Under the pieces are notes generated by a model. The model saw only the letters and a program-made list of their open reading frames with translations, was not told where the DNA came from and searched no databases. Below are positions 1 to 9,300 of a stretch of DNA of 34,582 bases, in pieces. The DNA lies in assembly GCA_015499985.1 (NCBI GenBank), contig JAAAUF010000003.1, positions 109,520-144,101 of the forward strand. The letters run 5' to 3'. The DNA is from Haplosporangium gracile (Eukaryota > Mortierellomycota > Mortierellomycetes > Mortierellales > Mortierellaceae). The stretch's first letter is position 1; each line of letters opens with the position of its first letter. The translations under genes were made by a program, and so were the position numbers.

Positions 1-163
1 TTCTTTTTGCTTGTATTTGAACACAAAATAGTCAACAAACTCAAAAGTGGGAGAGGACTCGGTGTTGGCACACACGATGGAGGCTATTGTTGGAGCAGTG
101 TACCACGACAAGGGATCAAAGGCAGCAAGAGACTTTGTCACCAAGCATATCTACACCTACTAA
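1..163 (+). CDS. RNase III-fold protein, C-terminal end only (mitochondrial ribosomal protein mL44/MRPL3-like?)
   Basis: Only the last exon of a gene entering from the left is visible. Bases 1-31 read as an intron end (T-rich, then AAAATAG), and the exon runs from 32 to the TAA at 161-163, 43 codons. It contains the motif LAHTMEAIVGAVYHDKGSK followed by a helix ending in HIYTY. The E-A-(I/L)-V-G-A-(V/L)-Y core with a following G-x-x-A-A-R-x-F helix is typical of the RNase III fold. Ending so soon after this helix, with no double-stranded RNA-binding domain in the visible part, resembles fungal mitochondrial large-subunit protein mL44 (MRPL3) more than Rnt1 or Dicer. The upstream exons that would decide this lie outside the window. 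An exon in this frame with a clean acceptor is seen directly; the family is recognised from one motif; the mitochondrial assignment is inference. Confidence 0.62.
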
Positions 164-406
164 ACATCAACACAAGGAAGACAGGACAGTTTTTTTTTTA
201 TTTGCAGCGGCAAGGATATCTCAAGAGGAAGAATTGAAGTCAACAATCATACAACAATAGATGCATTTTTTCAACGTTTTTGTTTCTTTTCTGAACTGTT
301 AATTATTACCTTCTAAAAATTGATAAGTGACCAGACAGGACAAGACTGAAAGCAGGAAAACAATGCGCTACTCTACAAAAAAAACAATCAAAGCAAGCAA
401 GAACGC
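164..406. other. Convergent 3' intergenic region
   Basis: About 240 bases separate two converging stop codons: the RNase III-like gene ends at 163 (+) and the BTB gene at 407 (-). The stretch is A/T-rich with homopolymer runs and holds the 3' UTRs of both genes. TTTATT at about 197-202 reads AATAAA on the minus strand and could serve the BTB gene. No further ORF or RNA gene is evident. Confidence 0.5.
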
Positions 407-2239
407 TTAAAGAAGGCGACGACTCAATTGCCATTCAACCATTTCACACAGGATAGCATGGAACGCCTCATGGCCAGCAAACGACCGCAACAACCCTCTT
501 GTATCTCCACCCTCGCCTTCAGGAGATCCAAACAAAACCTCATTGTCTACCAGATCGCTGTCAATCAGCGCACAGACCAACGCCGTCCGAACCTTGGTGT
601 ACCTGTACCCCCAATCAAACAGGACCTGCACTGTCATCTCGGGCGAAATCCGACTCTTGGATCTTCCTCTCTGAGTCAAGTTGTTGGTCCAGCTCGCATA
701 GCTTCCTTCTCCTCGTACCATGCTGCTGTAATTGTGGCTGACAGTGCCAAAAGCATCTTCACCGCCATTGTCGGTGTTAGTGTCTCGGTGCGTGCCAAGG
801 ACGAGTTCGACACAATAATCCTCCAAGGGCGAGATCTCCAAATAAGACGACAAGGCCATCAGATCCTTGACCGTGTAACCACAATAAGGCTCAAGAACGG
901 GTTTCTGCCCCATATAGATGTAGCGAATGACTGCTCGGACAGCCTCCGGGGGCACATCCTCGAATCGGACCTCTCGAATCGGCTGCTGTCGTCGTCGTGA
1001 GAGTGGAAGAAGACTATGGTGTCGGTTGAATGTAAGCAGGGCTGGATGGAAGATCTCCTCTGACCCATGGGATGATGGTTGCTGAGTGCGGCTGTTGCTG
1101 AGGGTACGAGTAGTGGTGAATGCATGCGACGGGACAATGAAGGGTGTTGTTGAAGCTGAGGGAGGTGGCGAGGATGGAGGAGGGTACGAGTTCAACATCG
1201 ACTGCATTGCTGGAGAGGTGATTGTGGATAGGATACACGAATGCACAAAGAGGGTGTCCGTGTCTCCGCCCCCTCTTCCTCTATACTCAGCGTCCTGCAA
1301 AAACGCACGTTGTTGTTGTTGTTGCTGCTGTTCTGGCACGACAAAAGCATGGACCGAGTCCGTTGACAAGGAAGGGGCAAGAGGAACCGAGTGCTTCGAG
1401 GCAGGCGACGAAGGCACAGGCGACGGTGTTGCTGTCGCTGTCGCTGTCGCTGTCGCCGTTGCTGTTGATGGTTGGTGGAACGAGATCTGGAAATCAGCCC
1501 CTCTGGAAAGGTCGAGAAAGTCTTTCAGACGCTGCTTGGCTGCTACAAAGACGTCGCTCAATTGTAGAACGGAGATTGGTGGAGATGCTGGCGTATGCGG
1601 GGCGAGGATTCTGTGGTAGGGGTGGTGGTGGTGATGGAGGTGAGGTGGATGAAGTTGCCTTCTGGAGCGGATGTTCTTATGGGTATGGAGTTGGACGTTG
1701 AAGATGTATCGCTGTCTGTACAAAACCATCTCTGGTTCCACATACACTGTCAAGGAAAGACAACCCCAAAGCAAATGTCAGGAACTTGCTCACCAACAGT
1801 GGACAAAGATTAAAAACTGTGTTGGATAAAAGGTAGGGGTGTATATACCTTTCACTCCTTGAAAAAGCATCTCTGGTTGTCTGATCGTCACCTCCTGAAG
1901 ACATTCACCCAGTCCATCATCTCCGAAGTACCCATTCCCTCCTGTCGTTACGACCGACAAGTGGCTGTACTGCGACAACATCATGCGCAAATACTCCTGT
2001 CCACCTCCACTTCTACCTACACCTGGTCGTTGAAGAGCAACAACGACTTCCAAGTCACTTTCAAAACCAGCCTCGTCCATGAAGGGCTGCGCCTGCTGCT
2101 GAGAGATGGTACAGATCCATTTGCCAGAGCAAACGGTAATAGGGGTGTTGTTGTTATAGAGAGTAGCTTCGATCTGTTGGATGGGGACGTCGATCCGCAT
2201 GATGAGATCTGTTCCTGTCCTTGTCCTGGATGTATCCAT
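407..2239 (-). CDS. BTB/POZ domain protein with MATH-like N-terminal region
   Basis: Two exons, complement(2239..1849, 1746..407), give 576 residues. The 102-nt intron has donor GTATAT and acceptor CTTGACAG and keeps the frame. The start is ATG at 2239. Residues 1-165 are a beta-rich segment (for example CSGKWICTISQQQ, SDLEVVVAL) that looks like a MATH/TRAF-type adaptor domain, though weakly. A BTB fold spans roughly 210-450: GADFQISF is the first strand, LFVHSCILSTITSPAMQSML the core, and RFEDVPPEAVRAVIRYIYMG the closing helix pair. Low-complexity inserts interrupt it: a Thr-Ala run, a Gln run, and Pro/Ser-rich linkers. BTB proteins often act as Cullin-3 substrate adaptors or homodimeric scaffolds; that role here is inferred from family. 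A His-rich stretch (HPPHLHHHHHPYH) precedes the BTB. The BTB call is fairly sure and the MATH call tentative. Confidence 0.75.
1310..1332 (-). repeat. CAA/CAG trinucleotide repeat encoding polyglutamine
   Basis: A TTG/CTG run on the plus strand reads as CAR codons in the BTB gene and encodes eight consecutive glutamines inside the insert that splits the BTB fold. Such a run is likely to vary in length between strains (inference). Confidence 0.85.
1428..1467 (-). repeat. 6-bp GCTGTC tandem repeat encoding Thr-Ala dipeptides
   Basis: Nearly perfect hexamer copies (GCTGTC on the plus strand, with GCTGTT/GCCGTT variants at the edges) are translated on the minus strand as alternating Thr and Ala in the BTB protein, just after the first BTB strand. 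A hexamer array changes length without breaking the frame. Confidence 0.85.
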
Positions 2240-3186
2240 ATTGGGAGCAAGAGGTAGAATATGGATAGAAGAACACTAGGGATTGGTGACGATTTTGTTT
2301 GGATAGACGCAAAGAAAAAGATGTTAAGGAGGGAAGAAAGGAGAAAGGGAAAAAGAAACATCGAGTATGAGTATAGTCAAAAGTAATGGGACTGATGGGG
2401 ACATTGACAAGCCTCGGTCTATTTGACACGATTGATCAGTTGCAACTCGTGCGATAAATCATTCTTCGACACTACCGAACCTAGACGCGAAGAAAGGCAC
2501 GCGTTCTGATTACGCGACCAAAAAGGGAAAGCAAACAGAAATGGAAAGGGTCCCAATAACAAGGACTCTCCTTAGTCTTGCATGGCGTTCTCTATCTTCC
2601 CTTTCCTCTGTTTTTGCTCAGGACTCTTATATTTTTTTCGCCCCTGTTTTGCTCTGTATCGCGAAATTAGTATGAGCACAGACGTTCAGGTATATCACCG
2701 TCGACCATGGCATGAATGAACGACAATCCTGCAAAGACCTTCCTAATTTAGGCAAGCATTTCTTTCGTTGGGTCTGATGATCGCGCAAGAGAAAAGAGGC
2801 GGGGAAGCAGGAACGCTTCTTCATTTTGTTAATAACGGCTATTCATTTTCCTTTTGATTTCGTTGTGCCCAAATGAATCCATCTCTATTTCTACCATAAT
2901 AAACAGAGCAATGAACTATGTATAATCTATAACCATTGGGTATTTTATCTTACTTTACGCAATAGACGGCGGAAAGGATATCATTACAAGAGAGTTGTCA
3001 GTCTTCGTATGACTGAAAAGGCATAAGCATAAATTAAACTTCATGAAAAATGAGGACAAAGAAAAGGTGAACGGCATGTAAAGAGAGAAAGGTAGGAGTG
3101 TGCGCGTGTGTGTCTGTATGAGTGTACAAGAGAGAAAGAAAAAAAAAAGAAAAGAAAAGCAATGACTTGAGAACAAAAAGAAAAAA
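2240..3186. other. Intergenic region upstream of the BTB gene
   Basis: About 950 bases between the BTB start (minus) and the monooxygenase stop (minus). It should hold the BTB promoter and the monooxygenase 3' UTR. The stretch is A/T- and purine-rich with homopolymer runs (for example at 3137-3160). Short open frames here lack family motifs or plausible splice partners. No RNA gene was recognised. Confidence 0.5.
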
Positions 3187-5389
3187 TCATCGAAACAGTG
3201 TCGGGAACAACCCCCACCCGCTACCAAACACACTTTTCGCACTCGCGCCCACACTCGTACTCAGACTAGGCCTCCTACTCTTGTTACCCCCACCACCACC
3301 GCCCCCACAGACACCAAGACTTCCAACATCCGGCAAAAATGGCAACTTAGGTGGGCTTGTAAAATACGGATCCGACACCGCATAAAACAATCTGTTCGGT
3401 AGCAGCCTAAAGAACGCGAATCGGACCAATGACGCTCCTAACCCATGCCCACCGAATATCGCATCTGCCCAACTGGCACCCCAAGTTGCTTGAGCTGCGA
3501 TTGCGCAGCGGTCCGTGTAGTAATCTTGGAAGACTTGTGTCAATTCTGTGGTTTGGGGGGCGTACCATTTTGAGGGAAGAGGAGTGGTGGTAAGGGAGGA
3601 GGAAGGAAGGGAAGTGGGGATGGGGGTGGGTTTGGATTTGAGTCTGAGCTTGGGTTTGTGGGGCTTTAGGGATGGAGATGTGAGGTGGAAGCGGGTTGAT
3701 ATGGAGTGATAGGCCAGGGGAGGCATCCTTGGCGCAGTAGCCGCCTTGGTCGTAACAAGAGCGGGCTTGACGAGGAGATATAGTTTGCTGACCAATGCAA
3801 TGCAATCCAAAATCGCCTGATTGGCGCCCTGTCCCGCATAAGGCAACGACTTGTGAGCGGCATCACCAATCAAGACAGTCCGACCATGAGACCAATGCCG
3901 GGAGACCCCCTGTTCAAGTGTTACTTTCGAGACCTTGTCGACCTCGGTCTTGTCCAACAGATCGCCGAATCGGCCCTGGCGAGTGCTGAGAGGGTTGGGG
4001 ATGTCGCGGAGTGTCTCGAGTGCTGCTTGGGCCCGGTCTTGGACACGTTTAAAGACTCTTTGCCAGGATCCGTCGTTGTTCTGTTGCTGTTTTGGGTTGG
4101 TAGGGTTGGTGGGACGGGGGACGTCTTGGTCGGGACAGGAGAACTGGAGCCCTTCGGTGGCAGACTTGTTCTCATTGTTGTCGATGACAGAACTAATAGG
4201 ACAGTGCTGGAGGTCTTTGTATTCTTGGAGGAGGTCCTCAGGGAAGTGGAAGAAGACGTTCCAGGCGATTCTGTAGTTTGTCAATGGCATCAGCCAGATC
4301 TAATTAGCACCCGCAACAAACGTAGCAAACCAAAACAAAGGTAAACAAAGTTAACAAAAGAGAGCATTGAACCAACCAAATGAATGAACTTCCTTTCTTA
4401 TTGTAAAGTTGAATGAATAACAAACAATCAGACAAACAAACAAACAAAAAATACAAAGAAAAAAAAACCCTACAGAATGCTCATGGCCAGCTCCACGGAA
4501 CACCTGAAACTCTCCATACTCCTTCCCAAGTGCCTCAAACTCTATCGGATCCAGAGGCTCTGTAATTCCTACAACACAATACTGATGCGGCAGCACCTTC
4601 CCATCCGCCTTCATCATCCCTCCTTCCTCCCTTCCTTCATTTTTTTCTTCTTCAGACAAGACACCAGATTCGTAGAGGTTCTGATACATGTTCTTGCGGA
4701 CGGCGCTGTAGGTCCCGTCGGCACCTACAAGAATCGAAGCTTGGTATTCGGAACCGTCGTCGCAGTAGCAAGTCATGTAGGATGTGGTTTCCTTGGTACA
4801 GATGACGCGTTTTCCGAGAAGGATTTTGTGCTGTGGGATGCGGGATATAAGGAGGTTGATAAAGACTGAACGTGGGATCGTGCGGATTGCATTTCCGTAT
4901 CTATTTTCATTTGTTTTTTTTCAAGATGGCCGAATGAGTGAGTTAAAACCAACTCTTTCAACCTCGCTCACACTACTTCTTTCAATCAAAACGCATAAAC
5001 AAAATACTTCAAACATACCGAGTCTCACAGAACAACATATCGCTGACCGCATCACACCTCTCCATAGTAACCGCTCCCTCCATTGTATCAAAATACCGGA
5101 TCTGGCGGATAGGAACACTCTCCTTCATCAAAACATCCATCAACCCCAACTGGTCCATCGCTTGCATGACGTTGGGACACAAAGAGATTGCACCCCCCGC
5201 AGAGCGAATAGTAGAAGACCGTTCGAGGATGAGGAAGGGGATCCCTGCTTGTTCGAGCATGAGACCCATTACTAGACCGCCGATCCCAGCACCAGCGATT
5301 AGGATTGAGAATTGGGGATGGGGTTGTGGTTGTGGGTGTGGGTGTGGGGGAAGGGATGAGTATTTTGTATTTAGTATGTATTGTTTCAT
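3187..5389 (-). CDS. FAD-dependent monooxygenase (PHBH-fold, aromatic hydroxylase type)
   Basis: Three exons, complement(5389..5019, 4900..4474, 4299..3187), give 636 residues with intact frame. Introns are 118 and 174 nt with donors GTATGT and GTAGGG; the second acceptor is GCTAATTAG. The start is ATG at 5389. The three hallmarks of the family are present in order: the dinucleotide-binding GAGIGG (about residues 33-38, in FSILIAGAGIGG), the DG motif GADGTYSAVR (about 183-192) and the GD motif VLIGDAAHKSLPYAGQGANQ (from about 408), which contacts the FAD ribityl chain and pyrophosphate. Such enzymes use FAD, NAD(P)H and O2 to hydroxylate or epoxidise aromatic or related substrates; the substrate cannot be read from sequence. 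There is no obvious signal peptide, only a Pro/His/Gln spacer before the Rossmann strand. The C-terminus after the FAD domain is Pro/Ser/Thr-rich and ends with a Gly run. No biosynthetic neighbours suggest a cluster. Confidence 0.88.
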
Positions 5390-5581
5390 CTTTGGGAAAA
5401 GAAGGGAGTTAAAACGAGAGAGATAGTACGAAAGGAGGGGGAGGAGGAAAGAGAGAGGAGGAGGAGGAGGAAGAAGAGGAGGATATGGAGACGTGAATCA
5501 ATTAGATAGTCAGTGGTCGTAAAGATGAGTCGTATCTGTCGAAAAAAAAAAGCGAAAAATAACAAAAACCATCACTACCTT
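5390..5581. other. Upstream region of the monooxygenase gene
   Basis: Purine-rich DNA (runs of GGAGGA/GAAGAGG around 5430-5480) lies just 5' of the monooxygenase ATG on the minus strand, so it is CT-rich in the sense of transcription. CT-rich tracts are common in fungal promoters near the transcription start. No ORF is evident. Confidence 0.4.
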
Positions 5582-5939
5582 TTATGTGTTCTCCGGCAGT
5601 GTCTTCAACTCGGTCTCCTCAGTCTCCTTCTCGGTAGCGGTCAGTTAGTAGGGGGGGAAAAAGCAAAGTGAACCATCTCCTCTAAGAGTACCACAAAGGA
5701 ACAATTGCACAATGCACGGAAAGAAAAAACAGCCTCTAGTAATTTTACAGTAACCTCTTTGAACACTTTCATTGTGTTCTTTGCCCCTGTCGTTAGTCGC
5801 TTGTTGATTGCATTCGTGACACACCGCCTGCCTAATGCAAGTGCCTCCTTCCCATTCTTGGTTGAGAGACCGGCTGGTTGGTTTAAAGCCTTACCAATTG
5901 CGGATCGCAAAGAGAAATAGATCCTATGGAGGTATGGGA
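5582..5939 (-). CDS. Possible small spliced gene of unknown function (3' exons only)
   Basis: On the minus strand an open stretch from about 5910 includes IGKALNQPAGLSTKNGKEAL and RCVTNAINKRL and ends in KVFKEVT, followed by donor GTAAAA at 5748. A 119-nt intron with a perfect TACTAAC branch motif ends ACCGAG at 5630. The next exon (5629-5582) continues in frame as KETEETELKTLPENT and then TAA. Frame continuity, the branch motif and an exon-like Glu/Lys-rich tail suggest a real small gene. However, no convincing ATG exon was found: candidates at about 6183 and 6093 do not splice in frame. A CCATAG at about 5925-5920 could be the acceptor of the internal exon. The protein is not recognised. 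It could be a decayed gene or an alternative leader of the neighbouring gene. Confidence 0.3.
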
Positions 5940-6384
5940 GGAAAGGAAGGGAGTAAGGCGAACAAGGAAGCAAATTGTTGAGCGCGAATGTTCGTATATC
6001 TGTGCAACCATTGCTACATGGCTCCTTATTGTTGCGGCGATTTTTTCTTTTCTTTTTGGGAGTATCAACCGCATTAGTCCGATTGCGGCCATACAATCAT
6101 TTAGTGCGTTGCATTGCATTTCATGAGCCTCGGTGTCCCAATGATATCCAAAAAATAGACAATGGATCACGCTGTCGAGCCATGATTGCTGCAAATGAAC
6201 GCAAAACAGGTTGTGATGGTTAAGATGCATTTTTTATGTTTTGTATTTCAAATTCAAATTTAAATTAGCAATTGTTGTTGTTGATGGTACAGACTCTCAC
6301 GTCGGGATATTGTTCTTGCTTCGCTCTCATCGTCGCCTCCCTCCTTCTTTCCTTCCCTCTCTCTCCTCTACTCTCCCAACTCTT
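5940..6384. other. Condensin 3' flank and possible 5' part of the small ORF
   Basis: This holds the condensin 3' UTR on the minus strand and whatever precedes the doubtful small gene. On the minus strand an open frame runs through about 6230-5883 but shows no recognised domain. A (TTG)n run and an A/T-rich patch lie near 6240-6285. Nothing else is supported. Confidence 0.4.
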
Positions 6385-9300
6385 CTATTCAGAATCTTCC
6401 TCCTCCTCGGATTCAGACTCGGACTCGATAATAGGACGTGCCTTGATTGCAGCTGCCCGTCTGGATCGCCCAGCAGGTGGAGGTGGAGGCGTCGCCTCTG
6501 GTTCCTCACTCGCATCCCGCACAGCCTTCTTCTTCGTCGCCTTAACTGCCGCCTTGGCTGCAGGTTTACGTGTCTGCGCCAACACCTCTTCCTCACTTTC
6601 TTCCTCTGACCTTACATCATCATTATCGTCGTCATCATCATCGCCCGTGTGAAAGACCTCCTCGTCCTCTTCACTCTCGTCCTCGTCCTCTTCACTCTCG
6701 TCCTCGTCGGACCACGACTTTCTCGACTTGCCCTTCCTTCGTGACGACGCATTGTTGATACGATCCCCAGATGCCTTAGAAAGTGGAGCCTTGGCTTTGG
6801 CGGCCTTTGTAGTCTTTGCAGGCGGCTTGATCGCCTTGCGGGCAAGGGCAGGCTCAGCAGACGGTTCCCGGTTGGCCCCCCTTCCACGTCTACGGACTAA
6901 TGGCTTGGGATCTTCCTCCTCGTTCTCCTCTTCCTCCTCTTCCTCCTCTTCCTCCTCTTCCTCCTCCTCTCCCCCTAGATCGAAAGCTTTGCGAGTATCG
7001 CCCATGACCGTATCACCATCCTCATCAACGCGATCCTTGGTCACTGCTTTCCCGCTTCGACCCTGTCTGCGTCGAGAATTGGTCTGAGCATCCCGTACTG
7101 CCAGCTTCTCCATCCCATCCTCCATTTCTGCATCTTCATCCTCATCCTCTTCACCCTGTTCGTTCTTCTTCGCGTTCCTAATCTTGGGGCGGCGGGCCCC
7201 CGCCTCCTCTTCCCCTTCCTCCTTAATCTCATCGCCTTCTTCCTGATCAGCTCCTCGTCTAGATTTGCGTGTCGTCCTCCTCTCCTCAGTAGCCTCCACT
7301 GCTGTTGGCATGGAGGCATTCCTGATCTTGAGCCCTACAAGAGTGCTAAGAGCCCTGCGGCCTCCCTTGCGCGAGCCCTTCTTGACAGCGTTAATCGCTT
7401 TGGCCTCCGTGTCCTGCACCTCGTCTCCCTTGGCCTTGTACTCCTGCAGCTTGCTCTCAAACTCGTCAATGATAGGCTTGAGCTCAGGCTTGGGTGGTTT
7501 GATTTGACGTCCCTGTTGTGCCCAATAAAAAATAAGGTTAACAAAGTTTCCTTTCGTATACCTCATTAAAGCGGCAATTGAACAATCCATAAATCATAAC
7601 AACTGTTTACCTTGGTGACAATGTCAGTGAGGCACTTGAAGACCTGCTCTTCATAGACCTTATCTTGGTAGTTAGGGAATCCTTCCAGTAGCCTCTTGAA
7701 GCTCTTCTCAGTCTTGAAAGGCAACATCGAGAGACAGAATGCGATATCGCGCCATCCACGAGGTTGGTCCGTGTTCTTGAATCGCTGGCACAACTTCTCG
7801 ATCATCGAATCCATGTTCTTATCCTTGATCAGCTCAAACAAGAACTTCATGATCTTCCGGTAGGAATCCTCAGGAATCTGCGTGTTCGACATATGACTGA
7901 TGATATCCGGCATATTGTTGTACACCGCGTTGTCCTTGCTGGTCAACTCTGTAAAGAACAGACGTGCCAAGTCACTAATACGGTTGTCCCCATCCGTCAG
8001 GCAGATCGCCATCTCTCCCAATTGACCCTTGACCTTGACCATGCCGTTTAGAATCAAGTGAGTCAGTACCATCAGCGTATTCTTCTTGACGGCCTTGTCC
8101 GAGTCCGAAAGGCGCTTGTAGAGGTAGTTAATATTGGCGTCGATAAGGTTGTTGAAGCAGACCGCCATGTCTCCGAGAGCAATGATAATGTTGGAACGAA
8201 TGGCGGGCTGCGTGGATTTTTCCAAGATGGTGAACAGAAGTTGGAGGTTGTGCTCGCAAAACTCGGCCGAAATGCACATTAACTTGCATAGCGCCAACGT
8301 CGCTGAGCTCTGCAGGGTATTGTCCTACAGATTGAAGTACACACATATCCGCGTTAGCTTACTTTCATCATCGTCACGAAACATCGTATTTCATGGCCAC
8401 ACAACGTAACCCTGAGTAGAAGAAACTTACGGAGTAGAGAGTGTTATTGCCGCAAATGGTGATGATCAGAGGTCCAAAGACTTGAAGCAAGCTGCCATCG
8501 CCAAAGAGCAGCTCCCTCTCACGAATGTGTGCCATAGCATCGCCAAATTCGTCTTCAGTGGTTCCAACGACTTGATCCAGCTCATCGTCTGCGGTGTCCT
8601 TGTCCTTCTTGCCATCACTTCCTGCTCCCGCCTTTCGTCGTTTGAACTCCTCCTCGATAACCTCCATGTGGACAATGTGCTTGATGGCAACATGTCCAAC
8701 AATGAAGATGAGCTGACTGAGTTGCCACGAGTCAACCTTGAAAGCATTCTCTGGATTAATCGTCGAGTCTTCAGGGAGAGGAGTAGATGGGACATCGATT
8801 GACATGGCGTCCGGAGATTCGCTGGATTCCTGAAGATTGAAGATAGATTTGCACCGCGTCTTGATGATGTCTCCACACAAAGAATCTGGATGTTCGCCCA
8901 ACAAGTAGATGGTATTGATCACCTGCTCCGCAACGGCAAACCTACAGAAAGAAGCAGCGCAACAATATTATGTAAGCAAGCTATTGTTTTACGCGGTGTT
9001 CCGTCATGAAAAAACAGCAGAAACTCTGCAACACATTTTCATATTTTCTTTTTCGACTTACCAGTGCTTCGAGGTGGTGGGGGTGTCAATCAGGTTGCGG
9101 AGTCGGAGGAAAATAGGATGGTCCATTGGCAGGCGGACGGTGTCTTGCGCAATCATGCCCTTCTGCTTCTTCTTCTCGCCAGCGATGCGCTGCAAAGCGA
9201 TACAAGAGTAGCGGGCCAAGGCGAGGTCGGCCCTTCCGTGTTTGCCCAATCCGATCCTGAGAATAGTTTCGATCTTATTAGCCACAATGTCGGGCTTTGC

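Noticed and set aside
428..1000. Long open frame on the plus strand opposite the BTB gene
   Set aside because: It is the antisense shadow of the BTB exon, has no domain motif, and owes its openness to the codon bias of the real gene.
3122..3385. Plus-strand open frame at the end of the monooxygenase
   Set aside because: Antisense shadow with Lys- and Pro-runs produced by purine tracts and by the Gly-rich tail coded on the other strand.
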